DNA of 11,341 bases from Baffinella frigidus (GCA_026770585.1 MU647042.1:209160-220500), one strand, 5' to 3'; shown: positions 1 through 5,703, numbered from the stretch's first letter. The notes: generated by a model not told the origin, from the letters alone. A program made the numbers and translations.

Positions 1-19
1 GAGAGAGAGAGAGAGAGAG
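1..19. repeat. (GA)n microsatellite, cut by window edge
   Basis: Pure GA dinucleotide run at the window start. It resembles the GA runs at 7993-8100 and 9560-9660, so GA/CT microsatellites are a general feature of this locus. Confidence 0.95.
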
Positions 20-65
20 GCGATCAACAGACCTTTATTACTAACAACAGGTTACGAGGTATGAG

Positions 66-108
66 CTGTCCCCTTCCTCCTCGTGAGAGATTCTCACCGC
101 AAACTCCC
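66..108 (+). pseudogene. Partial exon-like fragment, LYPPGSW family (copy 0)
   Basis: A short stretch similar to 420-458: a CTGT-CCCC start, a GAGAGATTCTCACCGC segment, then CAAACTCC. It matches the second half of the better preserved copies at 185-305 and 370-490. It is too short and diverged to be a working exon. I do not recognise the parent protein. Confidence 0.5.
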
Positions 109-184
109 GGGTTGTAAAATCCTCAAGTGTAATTTTCTAACCAAGTCGCGTCCGAATGGGTCCTCCTCTGACGTTAGTTTTCTG

Positions 185-305
185 CGTGATTCTCCTCAGC
201 AGGTTCTGGCGCGGTTCCACACGGGTATGGTGGAGGACCGTCTCGCGCTGTACCCCCCCTCCTCGTGGGACATACTCTCGCGTTGTACCCCCCCCGGATC
301 GTAGG
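185..305 (+). pseudogene. Exon-like fragment, QVLARFH family (copy 1)
   Basis: After an AG at 199-202 the sequence reads QVLARFHTGMVEDRLALYPP and then SSWDIL. The same peptide with a few substitutions recurs at 370-490. The end of the unit (CTCGCG.TGTACCCCCC) is repeated once more at 277-296, a small internal duplication, and the frame then closes at the TAG at 302-304. A coding origin is inferred from the conserved peptide between copies. No start codon, partner exon or known domain is visible, so I read it as a duplicated exon remnant of an unidentified gene. Confidence 0.5.
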
Positions 306-369
306 ATCAACCCTACGCCCTACACCCTAGCCCCCGCCTCAGGAGGTGACGGGCGTGGCCCTCCTCTCT

Positions 370-490
370 CAGGTACTGGCGCGGTTCCATGCGGGGATGG
401 TGGAGGATTGTCTTGCGCTGTACCCCCCCGGATCCTGGGAGATGCTCACCGCAAACTCCTACTCGGTTTCCGCCCATCCCTCACCCCCGC
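370..490 (+). pseudogene. Exon-like fragment, QVLARFH family (copy 2, longest)
   Basis: Begins at an AG-like junction (CTCTCAGGTACTGG) and reads QVLARFHAGMVEDCLALYPP followed by GSWEMLTANSYSV. Compared with copy 1, most differences are single substitutions that keep the reading frame (H-T-G-M to H-A-G-M, DR to DC). The LTANSYSV tail is shared with the copy at 640-716 at DNA level. The frame runs on into unrelated sequence and stops at 535-537. The product is not recognised. It is more likely one of several decayed duplicates than a live exon. Confidence 0.5.
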
Positions 491-519
491 ACCATATGTC
501 TGCCACCCTCGGGTTGAGG

Positions 520-600
520 CTGGCGGACTATTCCTAAGTTGACATTGTGGATGCGTGGTACGAATTCGTCAATTTTGGAGCGGGGAAGAGCCCGGGCGCA
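520..600 (-). repeat. Hairpin repeat, inverted copy I1
   Basis: This is the reverse complement of the 55-80-bp repeat found at 2291-2352, 2458-2530, 2604-2660, 3557-3613 and 3689-3742. AAGTTGAC at 536-543 pairs with GTCAATTT at 568-575 (one G-T wobble), a stem of 8 bp with a 24-nt loop. Homology extends beyond the stem on both sides (GGCGGACTATTCCT before, TTTGGAGCGGGGAAGAGCCC after). The other inverted copy is at 2698-2772. Confidence 0.75.
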
Positions 601-639
601 CCAAACTGTTGAGGTGGAATAGACTGGGAGGAGTGTCAC

Positions 640-716
640 GAACTGTACCCCCCCGGGTTGTGGGAGATGTTCACGGCAAACTCCTACTCGGTTCCGCCCA
701 TCCCTAACCCCGAATC
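640..716 (+). pseudogene. Exon-like fragment, LYPPG family (copy 3, 5' truncated)
   Basis: Starts at CTGTACCCCCCCGGG and matches 418-487 of copy 2 through GGGAGATG, TCACGGCAAACTCCTACTCG and CCGCCCATCC. The first half (QVLARFH) is missing. It runs directly into a degenerate CCCGAAA/CCCTAAA tract. It is a truncated duplicate. Confidence 0.5.
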
Positions 717-787
717 CCGAAACCCGACGCTTCAAACCCGAAACTGGGAACCCGAAACCCTAAAACCTAAATCATAAACCATGGACC
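717..787. repeat. Degenerate heptamer tract (CCCGAAA/CCCTAAA)
   Basis: Diverged telomere-like heptamers (AACCCGAAACC, ACCCTAAAACC) joining the exon remnant on the left to the CCATACA array on the right. Confidence 0.7.
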
Positions 788-968
788 GCAGACCATACAC
801 CATACACCATACATCATACACCATACACCATACACCACACACCATACACCATACACCATACACCATACACCACACACCACACACCATGCACCACACACCA
901 TACACCATACAAAATACAAAATACACCATACACAATACACAATACACAATACACAATACACCTACACC
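788..968. repeat. CCATACA heptamer array
   Basis: About 25 tandem units of period 7, mostly CCATACA with CCACACA variants, and CAATACA units near the right end. The two strands appear to encode low-complexity open frames (HHTPYTI on plus, VYGVWCM on minus). These are consequences of a repeat whose unit length is not a multiple of 3 and are not genes. Confidence 0.95.
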
Positions 969-1013
969 ATATACCATTTACGATCAACCATAGCTCCGTC
1001 TCCCCGGACACCC

Positions 1014-1436
1014 CTAAACCATAAATCATGAATCTAAAACCATAAACCATAAACCATAAACCATAAACCATAAACCATAAACCGTAAACCATAAACCCAA
1101 AACCATAGACCATAGACCATAGACCATAGACCATAGACCATAGACCATAGACCATAAACCATAAATTATCAACCATAAACCACAAACCCACATCCATAAA
1201 CCGTCAACCATAAACCATGAACCATAAACCCAAAACCATAAACCATAAACCATAAACCATAAACCATAAACCATAAACCCAAAACTATAAACTATAAACC
1301 ATAAACCATAAACCATAAACCCAAAACCTTATGCCATAAACCATAAACCATAAACCATGAAACATGGAACATGAGCCATAAAACAGAAACCATCAACCAT
1401 CAACCATCAACCATAGCCCATAAAAAAACCAAACCA
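1014..1436. repeat. CCATAAA / CCATAGA heptamer array
   Basis: About 420 bp of period-7 repeats. Most units are CCATAAA. A homogeneous block of CCATAGA lies at about 1103-1153, and CCCAAAA and CCATCAA variants punctuate the rest. It has the same period and C-rich strand orientation as the CCCTAAA tracts elsewhere. Minus-strand open frames here (VYGLWFM) are low-complexity artefacts. Confidence 0.95.
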
Positions 1437-1441
1437 AACAG

Positions 1442-1475
1442 GAGTACTACGAGCACCACCGGGCTCTCTATAATA
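1442..1475 (+). pseudogene. Exon-start remnant, EYYDIF family (copy 1)
   Basis: ACAGGAGTACTACGAG follows the heptamer array directly. The first 14 bases match the starts at 1556, 1951 and 2182, and the sequence then diverges. A truncated duplicate retaining only the AG junction and the first codons (EYY). Confidence 0.45.
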
Positions 1476-1555
1476 CCTCATAACCTGTTGGTATTAACAT
1501 TGATCGTGCCTCTCCCTTCTGGCAGCCCCATAAACTACAACCCGAACCCTATCAG

Positions 1556-1655
1556 GAGTACTACGACATTTTCGCGCTGCGCACAGAGGCCAACGCCATC
1601 TGGAAAGAGCACCCCTTCGATAACTCCTGTCGACATCCGTAGCACAACCCTACGT
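1556..1655 (+). pseudogene. Exon-like fragment, EYYDIF family (copy 2)
   Basis: After ATCAG the sequence reads EYYDIFALRTEANAIWKEHP, very close to the copy at 2182-2292, then diverges (FDNSCRHP) and meets a TAG stop at 1648-1650. Conservation is good over the first 60 bases and poor afterwards. The product is not recognised. Confidence 0.5.
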
Positions 1656-1678
1656 GCCTACGGATTGCCTACCGTGGG

Positions 1679-1943
1679 GTCCTAGGATTATCCACGTATG
1701 GGTCAGGTTATAGAAGCAACCCTTGGTAGCCCGCTGAGTGGCCACACACCCTAACCCGAAACTAGGGTCCTAGGATTATCCACGTATGGGCTAGGCTACA
1801 GAAAAACAACCTTCGTAGCCCGCTGAGTGGCCACACACCCTAACCCGAAACTAGGGTCCTAGGATTATCCACGTATGGGCTAGGCTACAGAAAAACAACC
1901 TTCGTAGCCCGCTGTGTGGCCACACACCCTAACCCGAAACCCG
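1679..1943. repeat. Tandem repeat, 3 copies of 88-89 bp
   Basis: Unit starts at 1679, 1767 and 1856. Each begins GTCCTAGGATTATCCACG and ends with GCCACACACCCTAACCCGAAAC. Copies 2 and 3 are almost identical (GCTGAGTGG versus GCTGTGTGG). Copy 1 is more diverged in the middle, indicating a recent duplication of copy 2 to copy 3. No open frame is conserved. Confidence 0.95.
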
Positions 1944-1950
1944 GAACCAG

Positions 1951-2016
1951 GAGTACTACGATATTTTCTCGCTCTGCACAGAAGCCATCTAGAAAGAGCC
2001 GCTCCTCGACAGCTGC
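1951..2016 (+). pseudogene. Broken exon-like fragment, EYYDIF family (copy 3)
   Basis: Starts right after the tandem triplet at AACCAG and reads EYYDIFSLCTEAI. It then hits an in-frame TAG where the better copies have the tryptophan codon TGG (ATCTAGAAAGAGCC here, ATCTGGAAAGAGCC elsewhere). AACGCC is also missing. Clearly non-functional. Confidence 0.6.
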
Positions 2017-2040
2017 TTACTCCATATGAATACCACCTCC

Positions 2041-2158
2041 ATTAATCTCTAGTAATCTCTAGGTGTCGATTAATCTTTGTCAACACCAACTCTATTAATC
2101 TACTATCAATCTCTATCTATGTATCAATCTCTATCAATCTATCAATCTCTATCAACAC
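2041..2158. repeat. Low-complexity AATCTCTAT tract
   Basis: Degenerate direct repeats of ATTAATCTCTA, TCAATCTCTAT and related words. It is AT-rich compared with its surroundings. No gene is visible. Confidence 0.75.
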
Positions 2159-2181
2159 CGACGCACGTTCCTCTCTGACAG

Positions 2182-2292
2182 GAGTACTACGACATCTTCG
2201 CGCTGCGCACAGAGGCCAACACCATCTGGAAAGAGCCGCTCCTCGACAACTGCTGGGCCCCCCTCCGCCGCCCGGGCGTCCGCCTTACTAAG
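2182..2292 (+). pseudogene. Exon-like fragment, EYYDIF family (copy 4, best preserved)
   Basis: Flanked by TGACAG on the left and CTAAG/GTCTAA on the right, as expected of an internal exon. The plus-strand frame reads EYYDIFALRTEANTIWKEPL followed by LDNCWAPLRRPGVRLTK. It is open through all 37 codons and ends at a GT. Partial copies follow at 2347-2426 and 2528-2604. No known domain is recognised. The open frame, splice-like borders and peptide conservation with 1556-1655 argue it came from a real exon. Whether this copy is still spliced cannot be judged here. Confidence 0.5.
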
Positions 2293-2352
2293 GTCTAAAG
2301 TTGTCAGATTTGTACCGTAAAACCAGAGTGTCAACTTAGGAATAGTCCGCCA
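2291..2352 (+). repeat. Hairpin repeat, direct copy D1
   Basis: AAGTTGTC at 2298-2305 and GTCAACTT at 2330-2337 form the stem (one mismatch), with GATTTGTACC in the loop. It is followed by AGGAATAGTCCGCCAACGCC. It sits immediately after the exon-like fragment ending at 2292. Confidence 0.8.
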
Positions 2353-2426
2353 ACGCCATCTGGAAAGAGCCGCTCCTCGACAACTGCTGGGCCCCCCTTT
2401 GCCTCCCCGGCGTCCGCCTTCCTAAG
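2347..2426 (+). pseudogene. Partial exon-like fragment, WKEPLLDNCW segment (copy 5)
   Basis: Matches 2214-2292 from GCCAACGCCATCTGGAAAG through TCCGCC..CTAAGG, but lacks the EYYDIF start. Instead it is joined in place to the tail of hairpin repeat D1. One-base indels around the C-run shift the frame relative to copy 4. It is part of a tandem [exon segment + hairpin] array. Confidence 0.55.
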
Positions 2427-2457
2427 GTTATTTGATCTTGGCAATTTGGTGGGATCG

Positions 2458-2530
2458 GGCTCTTTTTCGCCTCAAAGTTGCCGGATTTGTACCGCAAACC
2501 CCAGCATGTCAACTTAGGAATAGTCTGCCA
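2458..2530 (+). repeat. Hairpin repeat, direct copy D2 (long form)
   Basis: Includes the left extension GGGCTCTTTTTCGCCTC, which matches the reverse complement of I1 (GGGCTCTTCCCCGCTCC), showing the full unit is about 75-80 bp. Stem arms are AAGTTGCC at 2475-2482 and GTCAACTT at 2508-2515. It ends AGGAATAGTCTGCC. Confidence 0.8.
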
Positions 2531-2604
2531 ACGCCGTGTGGAAAGAGCCGCGCCTCGACAACTGCTGCCCCCCCCCTCCGCCGCCCCGGCGTGCGCCTCA
2601 CCAA
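2528..2604 (+). pseudogene. Partial exon-like fragment, WKEPLLDNCW segment (copy 6)
   Basis: Third tandem copy of the exon 3' half: GCCAACGCCGTGTGGAAAG, then CTCGACAACTGCTG and GTGCGCCTCACCAAGGTC. The TGGGCC of other copies is replaced by an expanded C-run, so the frame is disturbed. It ends, like copy 4, at CCAAG/GTCTAA directly followed by a hairpin repeat. Confidence 0.55.
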
Positions 2605-2660
2605 GGTCTAAAGTTGTCAGATTTGTACCGCAAACCCAGCGTGTCTACTTAAGAATAGCC
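2604..2660 (+). repeat. Hairpin repeat, direct copy D3
   Basis: AAGTTGTC at 2611-2618 with a decayed right arm GTCTACTT at 2643-2650. Loop and flank (GATTTGTACCGCAAACCCAG, AAGAATAGCCCGC) match the other copies. Confidence 0.75.
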
Positions 2661-2697
2661 CGCGAGCGAACGCTGCCCGGGCATACATATCACCAAG

Positions 2698-2772
2698 GTC
2701 TATTCTCAAGTTGACATGCGGTGTTCTGTGCTTCGAATCCCGCCACTTTGGGGCGGAAAGGGGCCCGGCCTC
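2698..2772 (-). repeat. Hairpin repeat, inverted copy I2
   Basis: TATTCTCAAGTTGACATGCGG then TTCGAATCCCGCC and TTTGGGGCGGAAAGGGGCCC parallel the inverted copy at 528-595 across about 70 bp. The second stem arm is degraded (no GTCAACTT). TTCGAATCC resembles a tRNA B box, but the flanks do not fold as a tRNA. Confidence 0.6.
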
Positions 2773-2785
2773 GCCAGTCATCCCA

Positions 2786-3033
2786 GGAATTTCAGAGCGC
2801 GACGTTTCGTCTCGTGGTACTAAATGAGTGCCCGGTACAAAATTAAAACCTGGCGATCTGAAATGCCTGGTTGTGAGACCGTGTGTAGGTGTTGTGCCAC
2901 GGCGGGTTCCCCGGCAGGAGCCGCTTTACAAACTTGTTGGGTGCCTTCGGAGGACCTCTAAACACCAAGCCCCAAAACGGCAGCTACTTTACGAAATCGG
3001 CGGGCGGCACCAGCGCGTGACCCCGCCCATCTC
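2786..3033 (+). pseudogene. Exon-like fragments, LYKLVGRHQRV family (copies 1 and 2)
   Basis: A 2928 start after TTCCCCGGCAG reads EPLYKLVGC and then decays. A second start at about 2984 after AACGGCAG reads LLYEIGGRHQRVTPPIS. The upstream part 2796-2830 (GCGACGTTTCGT, GTGGTACTAAAT) also recurs before copy 3 at 3123-3150. So the duplication carried intron-like flanking DNA with the exon, pointing to DNA-level duplication rather than reverse transcription. Product not recognised. Confidence 0.45.
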
Positions 3034-3036
3034 CTA

Positions 3037-3110
3037 TAAACCCCAAACCCTGAACCGCAACCCCCAACCCCTAAACCATCAACCCTAGCCCATCTCGCCA
3101 ACCATCCTAC
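3037..3110. repeat. Degenerate CCCTAAA-like heptamer tract
   Basis: ACCCCAAACCCTGAACC, AACCCCTAAACCATCAACC and similar words with period about 7, between two exon-like remnants. Confidence 0.8.
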
Positions 3111-3111
3111 G

Positions 3112-3295
3112 AATCCCAGCACGCGACGTTTCGTTTTGTGGTACTAAATTAAACCCTGTGTTGTATCTGACCTGGCGGATTCCCCGGCAGGAGTTGCTTT
3201 ACAAACTGGTCGGGCGGCACCAGCGCGTGATCCCGCCCTTCTCGCCCATCATCCCCGTCCTCTCGCCTCTCACAGAGGAGGGCGGTTTCGCGTTC
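3112..3295 (+). pseudogene. Exon-like fragment, LYKLVGRHQRV family (copy 3)
   Basis: The intron-like lead (GCGACGTTTCGT, GTGGTACTAAAT) is followed by GATTCCCCGGCAG and then, from 3191, ELLYKLVGRHQRVIPPFSPI and IPVLSPLTEEGGF. The open frame continues into the heptamer tract at 3300. It agrees with copy 4 (3426) for about 26 residues, then the tails differ. No known domain is recognised. Confidence 0.5.
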
Positions 3296-3421
3296 CTGAA
3301 ACCTGACCCCTGAACCCTCACTAGGAGCCATCAACCCCAAACCCCAAACCCCAAACCCCAACCCCAAACCCTAAACCCTAAGCAGGAGCCATCAACCCTA
3401 AACCCTAGCACCACACCCAAA
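3296..3421. repeat. CCCCAAA / CCCTAAA heptamer tract
   Basis: A homogeneous CCCCAAA block at about 3332-3366, then CCCTAAA units. It is interrupted twice by AGGAGCCATCAACC (3323 and 3381), so a short stretch resembling the exon start CAGGAGCC has been captured and duplicated inside the array. Confidence 0.9.
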
Positions 3422-3425
3422 ACAG

Positions 3426-3556
3426 GAGCTGCTTTACAAACTCGTTGGGCGGCACCAGCGCGTGATCCCGCCCATCTCGCCCATCATCCCCGTCATTTCA
3501 GCCTTTGGAGGACTATTCATCGCCAAGCTCTCCTCCTGCCATGGTCTGCACCGCGC
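3426..3556 (+). pseudogene. Exon-like fragment, LYKLVGRHQRV family (copy 4, longest)
   Basis: From AACAG at 3421-3425 the frame reads ELLYKLVGRHQRVIPPISPI, then IPVISAFGGLFIAKLSSCHG and LHRA, open to the hairpin repeat at 3557 and through it. The ISAFGGLFIAKL part is hydrophobic, but too short and isolated to call a membrane segment. The second half is repeated at 3622-3690. It is the best copy of an unidentified coding family, most likely a remnant. Confidence 0.5.
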
Positions 3557-3613
3557 CAAAGTTGACGAATTTGTACCGGAAACCCAGCATGTCAACTTAC
3601 GAATAGTCCGCCA
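3557..3613 (+). repeat. Hairpin repeat, direct copy D4 (perfect stem)
   Basis: AAGTTGAC at 3559-3566 and GTCAACTT at 3591-3598 are perfect reverse complements (8 bp) around a 24-nt loop. The tail ACGAATAGTCCGCCAA is shared with D1. It follows a different exon-like fragment from D1-D3. Confidence 0.85.
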
Positions 3614-3690
3614 ATGCCATTCCCGTCATTTCAGCCTTTGGAGGACTCTTCATCGCCAAGCTGGCCTCCTGCCACGGTCTGTCCCGCGCC
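3614..3690 (+). pseudogene. Exon-like fragment, ISAFGGLFIAKL segment (copy 5)
   Basis: A near-identical repeat of 3489-3556: CCCGTCATTTCAGCC, GGAGGACT.TTCATCGCCAAG, GGTCTG. It reads PVISAFGGLFIAKLASCHGL in a frame shifted relative to copy 4. Together with D4/D5 it makes a tandem [exon segment + hairpin] pair of period about 133 bp. Confidence 0.6.
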
Positions 3691-3742
3691 AAAGTTGACG
3701 GATTTGTACCGGAAACCAAGCGTGTGTACTTAAGAATAGTCG
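3689..3742 (+). repeat. Hairpin repeat, direct copy D5
   Basis: AAAGTTGACGGATTTGTACC and then GTGTACTTAAGAATAGTC. The right stem arm is decayed (GTGTACTT for GTCAACTT), as in D3. Confidence 0.8.
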
Positions 3743-3888
3743 GTCAAGCCGAGTGAGGCCTTTCTAAGCCACCGCTCCTCCGCCGTGCCCACTCGAGGCT
3801 AGAAATGTGATACTTTCAAAAGTTTTAACTTTACAAGTCCTTTACAAGTGGACCGCTGTGTAGTAATTTTCACACAAATAGGGTCGTT
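3743..3888. other. Unique, slightly AT-rich stretch with no gene seen
   Basis: Contains TTTACAAGT twice (3830-3838 and 3841-3849) and T-rich runs. No open frame, repeat family or RNA gene could be supported. Confidence 0.4.
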
Positions 3889-3928
3889 TGGTCACGTATC
3901 TGGGGGAATTCCCCCAGATACGTGACCA
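3889..3928. repeat. Perfect 40-bp palindrome centred on GAATTC
   Basis: TGGTCACGTATCTGGGGGAA is followed immediately by its exact reverse complement, with no spacer. The symmetry ends at 3888/3929. Arms of 20 bp could extrude as a cruciform or fold in RNA. The function is unknown, and a fold-back cloning or assembly join is a possible artefact. Confidence 0.95.
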
Positions 3929-4140
3929 TGCCCGCCCGTGACTGGTTCAAATTTCAACAACCCCACATTGAAAATACTCCCTCTTCCAGCCTCGAGTGGG
4001 TGTTCTCCCAGCAGTATCGAGAAGTCACGGCACCGTTCATTAGTCAACCACTGAGGCTCGTCACCTGTCCGACCGAGGCTCACAAGCCACTTGCTCGTTC
4101 GCGCGGTCTTCACCCCTCACCCCTAGAGCTAAGGCGCTAG
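3928..4140 (+). other. Open frame of about 70 codons, unrecognised, doubtful
   Basis: Plus-strand frame MPARDWFKFQQPHIENTP to the TAG at 4138-4140 starts inside the edge of the 40-bp palindrome. The opposite strand is also open over nearly the same span (a minus-strand frame ending near 3892, including SIFNVGLLKFEPVTGG). The composition is less repetitive than its neighbours, which is the only reason to keep it. No domain or homologue is recognised. The last codons run into the GCTAAAG tandem repeat. Either strand, or neither, could be coding. Confidence 0.2.
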
Positions 4141-4262
4141 GAGTAAAGCTTGGTAGCTTGGGAGCTTTAAGCTAAAGTGCTAGGGGTAAAGCTTGGGACT
4201 CCTAGAGCTAAAGTGCTAGGGGTACAGCTTGGCTAAAGCGCTAAGGGTAGAGCTTGGTAGCA
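4126..4262. repeat. Tandem array of GCTAAAG-GCTAGGGG-AGCTTGG units
   Basis: Four imperfect units starting near 4126, 4169, 4205 and 4232. Each is built from GCTAAAGYGCTAGGGGTA plus AGCTTGG, with spacer differences (TAGCTTGG, GACTCCTA). Confidence 0.85.
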
Positions 4263-4315
4263 TGGTCAACCTGCAGGGCAGAAAATCCAAAAGTAGACAT
4301 GAATTTGCGTGTCAC

Positions 4316-4332
4316 GTCCTTTTAAAAAGGAC
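4316..4332. repeat. Short inverted repeat GTCCTTTT-A-AAAAGGAC
   Basis: Perfect 8-bp arms with a one-base centre. No clear role. There is no gene next to it for which it could be a terminator. Confidence 0.6.
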
Positions 4333-4435
4333 TTTTCAGCACCTTGTTGGTTCCGATCCGTGATACACGCACGTGTCTCTCTCTCTCCTGGGGGGGTCCA
4401 GCGGTACCTTACTCGGGTTGACTGTTCGTCTCGGC

Positions 4436-4471
4436 CTCAAACCCCAACCCCCAAACCCTACAGGGTGCGCT
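4436..4471. repeat. Short telomere-like heptamer tract
   Basis: CAAACCCCAACCCCCAAACC directly precedes the exon-like repeat at 4472. Confidence 0.7.
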
Positions 4472-4535
4472 TACGACGCGCGGTCGGGCGAGAGCGAGCA
4501 CGTGGCTTTCTGCCGCGACTTTTCCAGGCACCAAA
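4472..4535 (+). pseudogene. Exon-like fragment, SEHVAFCRDF family (copy 1)
   Basis: Exactly the same 64 bases as 4695-4758. One frame reads YDARSGESEHVAFCRDFSRH, open throughout. It is flanked on both sides by telomere-like heptamers (ACCCTACAG before, ACCAAAAACCCTAACC after). More diverged partial copies at 4896-4930 and 5241-5286 keep GTGGCTTTCT.CCG and TCCAG. The parent protein is not recognised. Confidence 0.55.
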
Positions 4536-4694
4536 AACCCTAACCCCAAACCGACGTTGCCTGCTGCCCCTTCGCCAGGGACCCCGCGCGCCCCCTGGAT
4601 AGCGTTGATACCAGGGGTTGTACATTTGGGCACCCCCAGCCCCTAGCCCCTGCTGCAGCGCTAGGGGTTACGGGTTGAGGGTTGGGGTCGCGCC

Positions 4695-4758
4695 TACGAC
4701 GCGCGGTCGGGCGAGAGCGAGCACGTGGCTTTCTGCCGCGACTTTTCCAGGCACCAAA
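4695..4758 (+). pseudogene. Exon-like fragment, SEHVAFCRDF family (copy 2, identical)
   Basis: Identical to 4472-4535 over 64 bp, while the flanks differ (GGGGTCGCGCC versus AGGGTGCGCT on the left). The identity implies recent duplication or gene conversion of just this segment. Confidence 0.6.
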
Positions 4759-4895
4759 CCCTAAACCCAAACACTCATATCCCAAACCCTAAAACCAACC
4801 CCTAAACCTTAAACCTTAAACCCTAAGTCCTGAATCTAAACCCTACACCCTGAACCCTAAACCCTCAACCCTAAACCCCAAACCCTAGACCCTAG
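4754..4895. repeat. CCCTAAA-type heptamer tract
   Basis: Degenerate CCCTAAA, CCTTAAA, CCCTCAA, CCCTAGA and CCCCAAA units in one orientation for about 140 bp. Confidence 0.9.
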
Positions 4896-4930
4896 ACTCG
4901 TGGCCTTCTGCCGTGTCTTCTCCAGATACC
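4896..4930 (+). pseudogene. Exon-like fragment, SEHVAFCRDF family (copy 3, partial)
   Basis: TCGTGGCCTTCTGCCGTG then TCTTCTCCAGATACC matches the second half of 4472-4535 with several substitutions. It is again bounded by heptamer repeats. Confidence 0.5.
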
Positions 4931-5107
4931 GCTGAACCCCCACAAGCTTTAACCCTAACCCCTCCCAAGCTGAACTCTCACCCTCCTAACCGACTTCGTC
5001 AGGCACGCTAGGTACGCCCAAACTCTCAAGGTACGCCCAAACTCTCAACTCCAAACCATAAACCCTATGCGCTAAACCCTAAACCCAAACCCTAAACCCC
5101 AAACCGC
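4931..5107. repeat. Mixed degenerate heptamer region with a short direct duplication
   Basis: CCCTAAA-like units at 4945-4990 and 5046-5107. Between them GGTACGCCCAAACTCTCAA occurs twice in a row (starting 5011 and 5030). Confidence 0.75.
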
Positions 5108-5240
5108 CTCCGGCCGCGATTTATCCAAACACCCTCCCCTGCTTACCGCTAGGGCTTAGGGCGTGGGCTTGCGGCTTAGGGCTTAGCCAGGAACCCTACA
5201 CCCTCCCAAGCTACAGCGCTAGGGGTTAGGGGTGTGGTCC
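5108..5240. other. Unassigned GC-rich stretch with a diverged exon-like piece
   Basis: CGGCCGCGATTTATCCAAAC (5116-5135) weakly resembles the CCGCGACTTTTCCAGGCACC part of the SEHVAFCRDF repeat. The rest contains GGGCTTAGGG-type G-rich words (5151-5184), opposite in strand to the neighbouring heptamers. No gene is seen. Confidence 0.4.
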
Positions 5241-5286
5241 GTGAGAGGGAGCACGTGGCTTTCTACCGTGTCTTGTCCAGGCACCC
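5241..5286 (+). pseudogene. Exon-like fragment, SEHVAFCRDF family (copy 4, partial)
   Basis: GTGAGAGGGAGCACGTGGCT then TTCTACCGTGTCTTGTCCAG and GCACC. It matches 4489-4532 with substitutions that alter the peptide (FCRDF to FYRVL). Heptamers follow immediately. Confidence 0.5.
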
Positions 5287-5515
5287 TACACCCTAAACTC
5301 TAAACCCCAAACCCTCAACCACAACCCCTAAACCCCGAACCCTCAACCCTGAATCTAAACCCTACACCCTGAGCCCTAAACCCTAGACCCTAGACCCTAG
5401 ACCCTAAACCCTACACCTCAGACCCTAGACCCTAGACCCTAGAACCCAAACCCTAAACCCAAAACCCCAAACCCCAAACCCCAAACCCCAAACCCCAAGC
5501 CCCAAACCCTCGAGC
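5283..5515. repeat. CCCTAAA / CCCTAGA / CCCCAAA heptamer array
   Basis: About 230 bp of period-7 units with homogeneous blocks: CCCTAGA at about 5384-5400 and 5421-5441, CCCCAAA at about 5464-5508. All are C-rich on the plus strand. Confidence 0.95.
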
Positions 5516-5703
5516 AGGGGGGAGGGAGGAGAGGCAGGCGGGCGCATCGTCATCTGCCCCAAGCTGCAATCTGCTAGTTGACTTTAGGCGAATCAGCTAA
5601 TTGACTTGAGGCGAATTAGCTAATTGACTTTAGGCGAATCGGGCCGGACTTGCGTGATTTATCTCGTAAAGTGGCCGATCCGTGGTACAAACAATAGAAC
5701 CGC
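5514..5703 (+). repeat. Repeat family B, copy 1, with a 3 x 23 bp internal array
   Basis: Shares GGGCGCATC.TCATCTGCCC, AAGCTGCAATCTGCTA, TTGACTTTAGGCGAATCGGG and AAAGTGGCCGATC..TGG with 5921-6073. In this copy the segment GCTAATTGACTTTAGGCGAA is present three times at exact 23-bp spacing (5573, 5596, 5619). Confidence 0.85.

Noticed and set aside
732-1316. Open frames rich in VYGVWCM / VYGLWFM or HHTPYTI
   Set aside because: Period-7 repeats rotate through all frames and happen to lack stop codons. They are not proteins.
2291-2340. Hairpin repeat as a spliced introner element (GTCTAAAG ... ACTTAG)
   Set aside because: D1 and D3 begin with GT after an AAG border, but D4 and D5 follow GCGCC with no GT, and two copies are inverted outside exon fragments. 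A uniform intron identity does not hold.
2725-2760. tRNA remnant suggested by TTCGAATCC
   Set aside because: The flanking bases do not pair as a T-arm, there is no A box upstream, and the word lies inside hairpin repeat I2.
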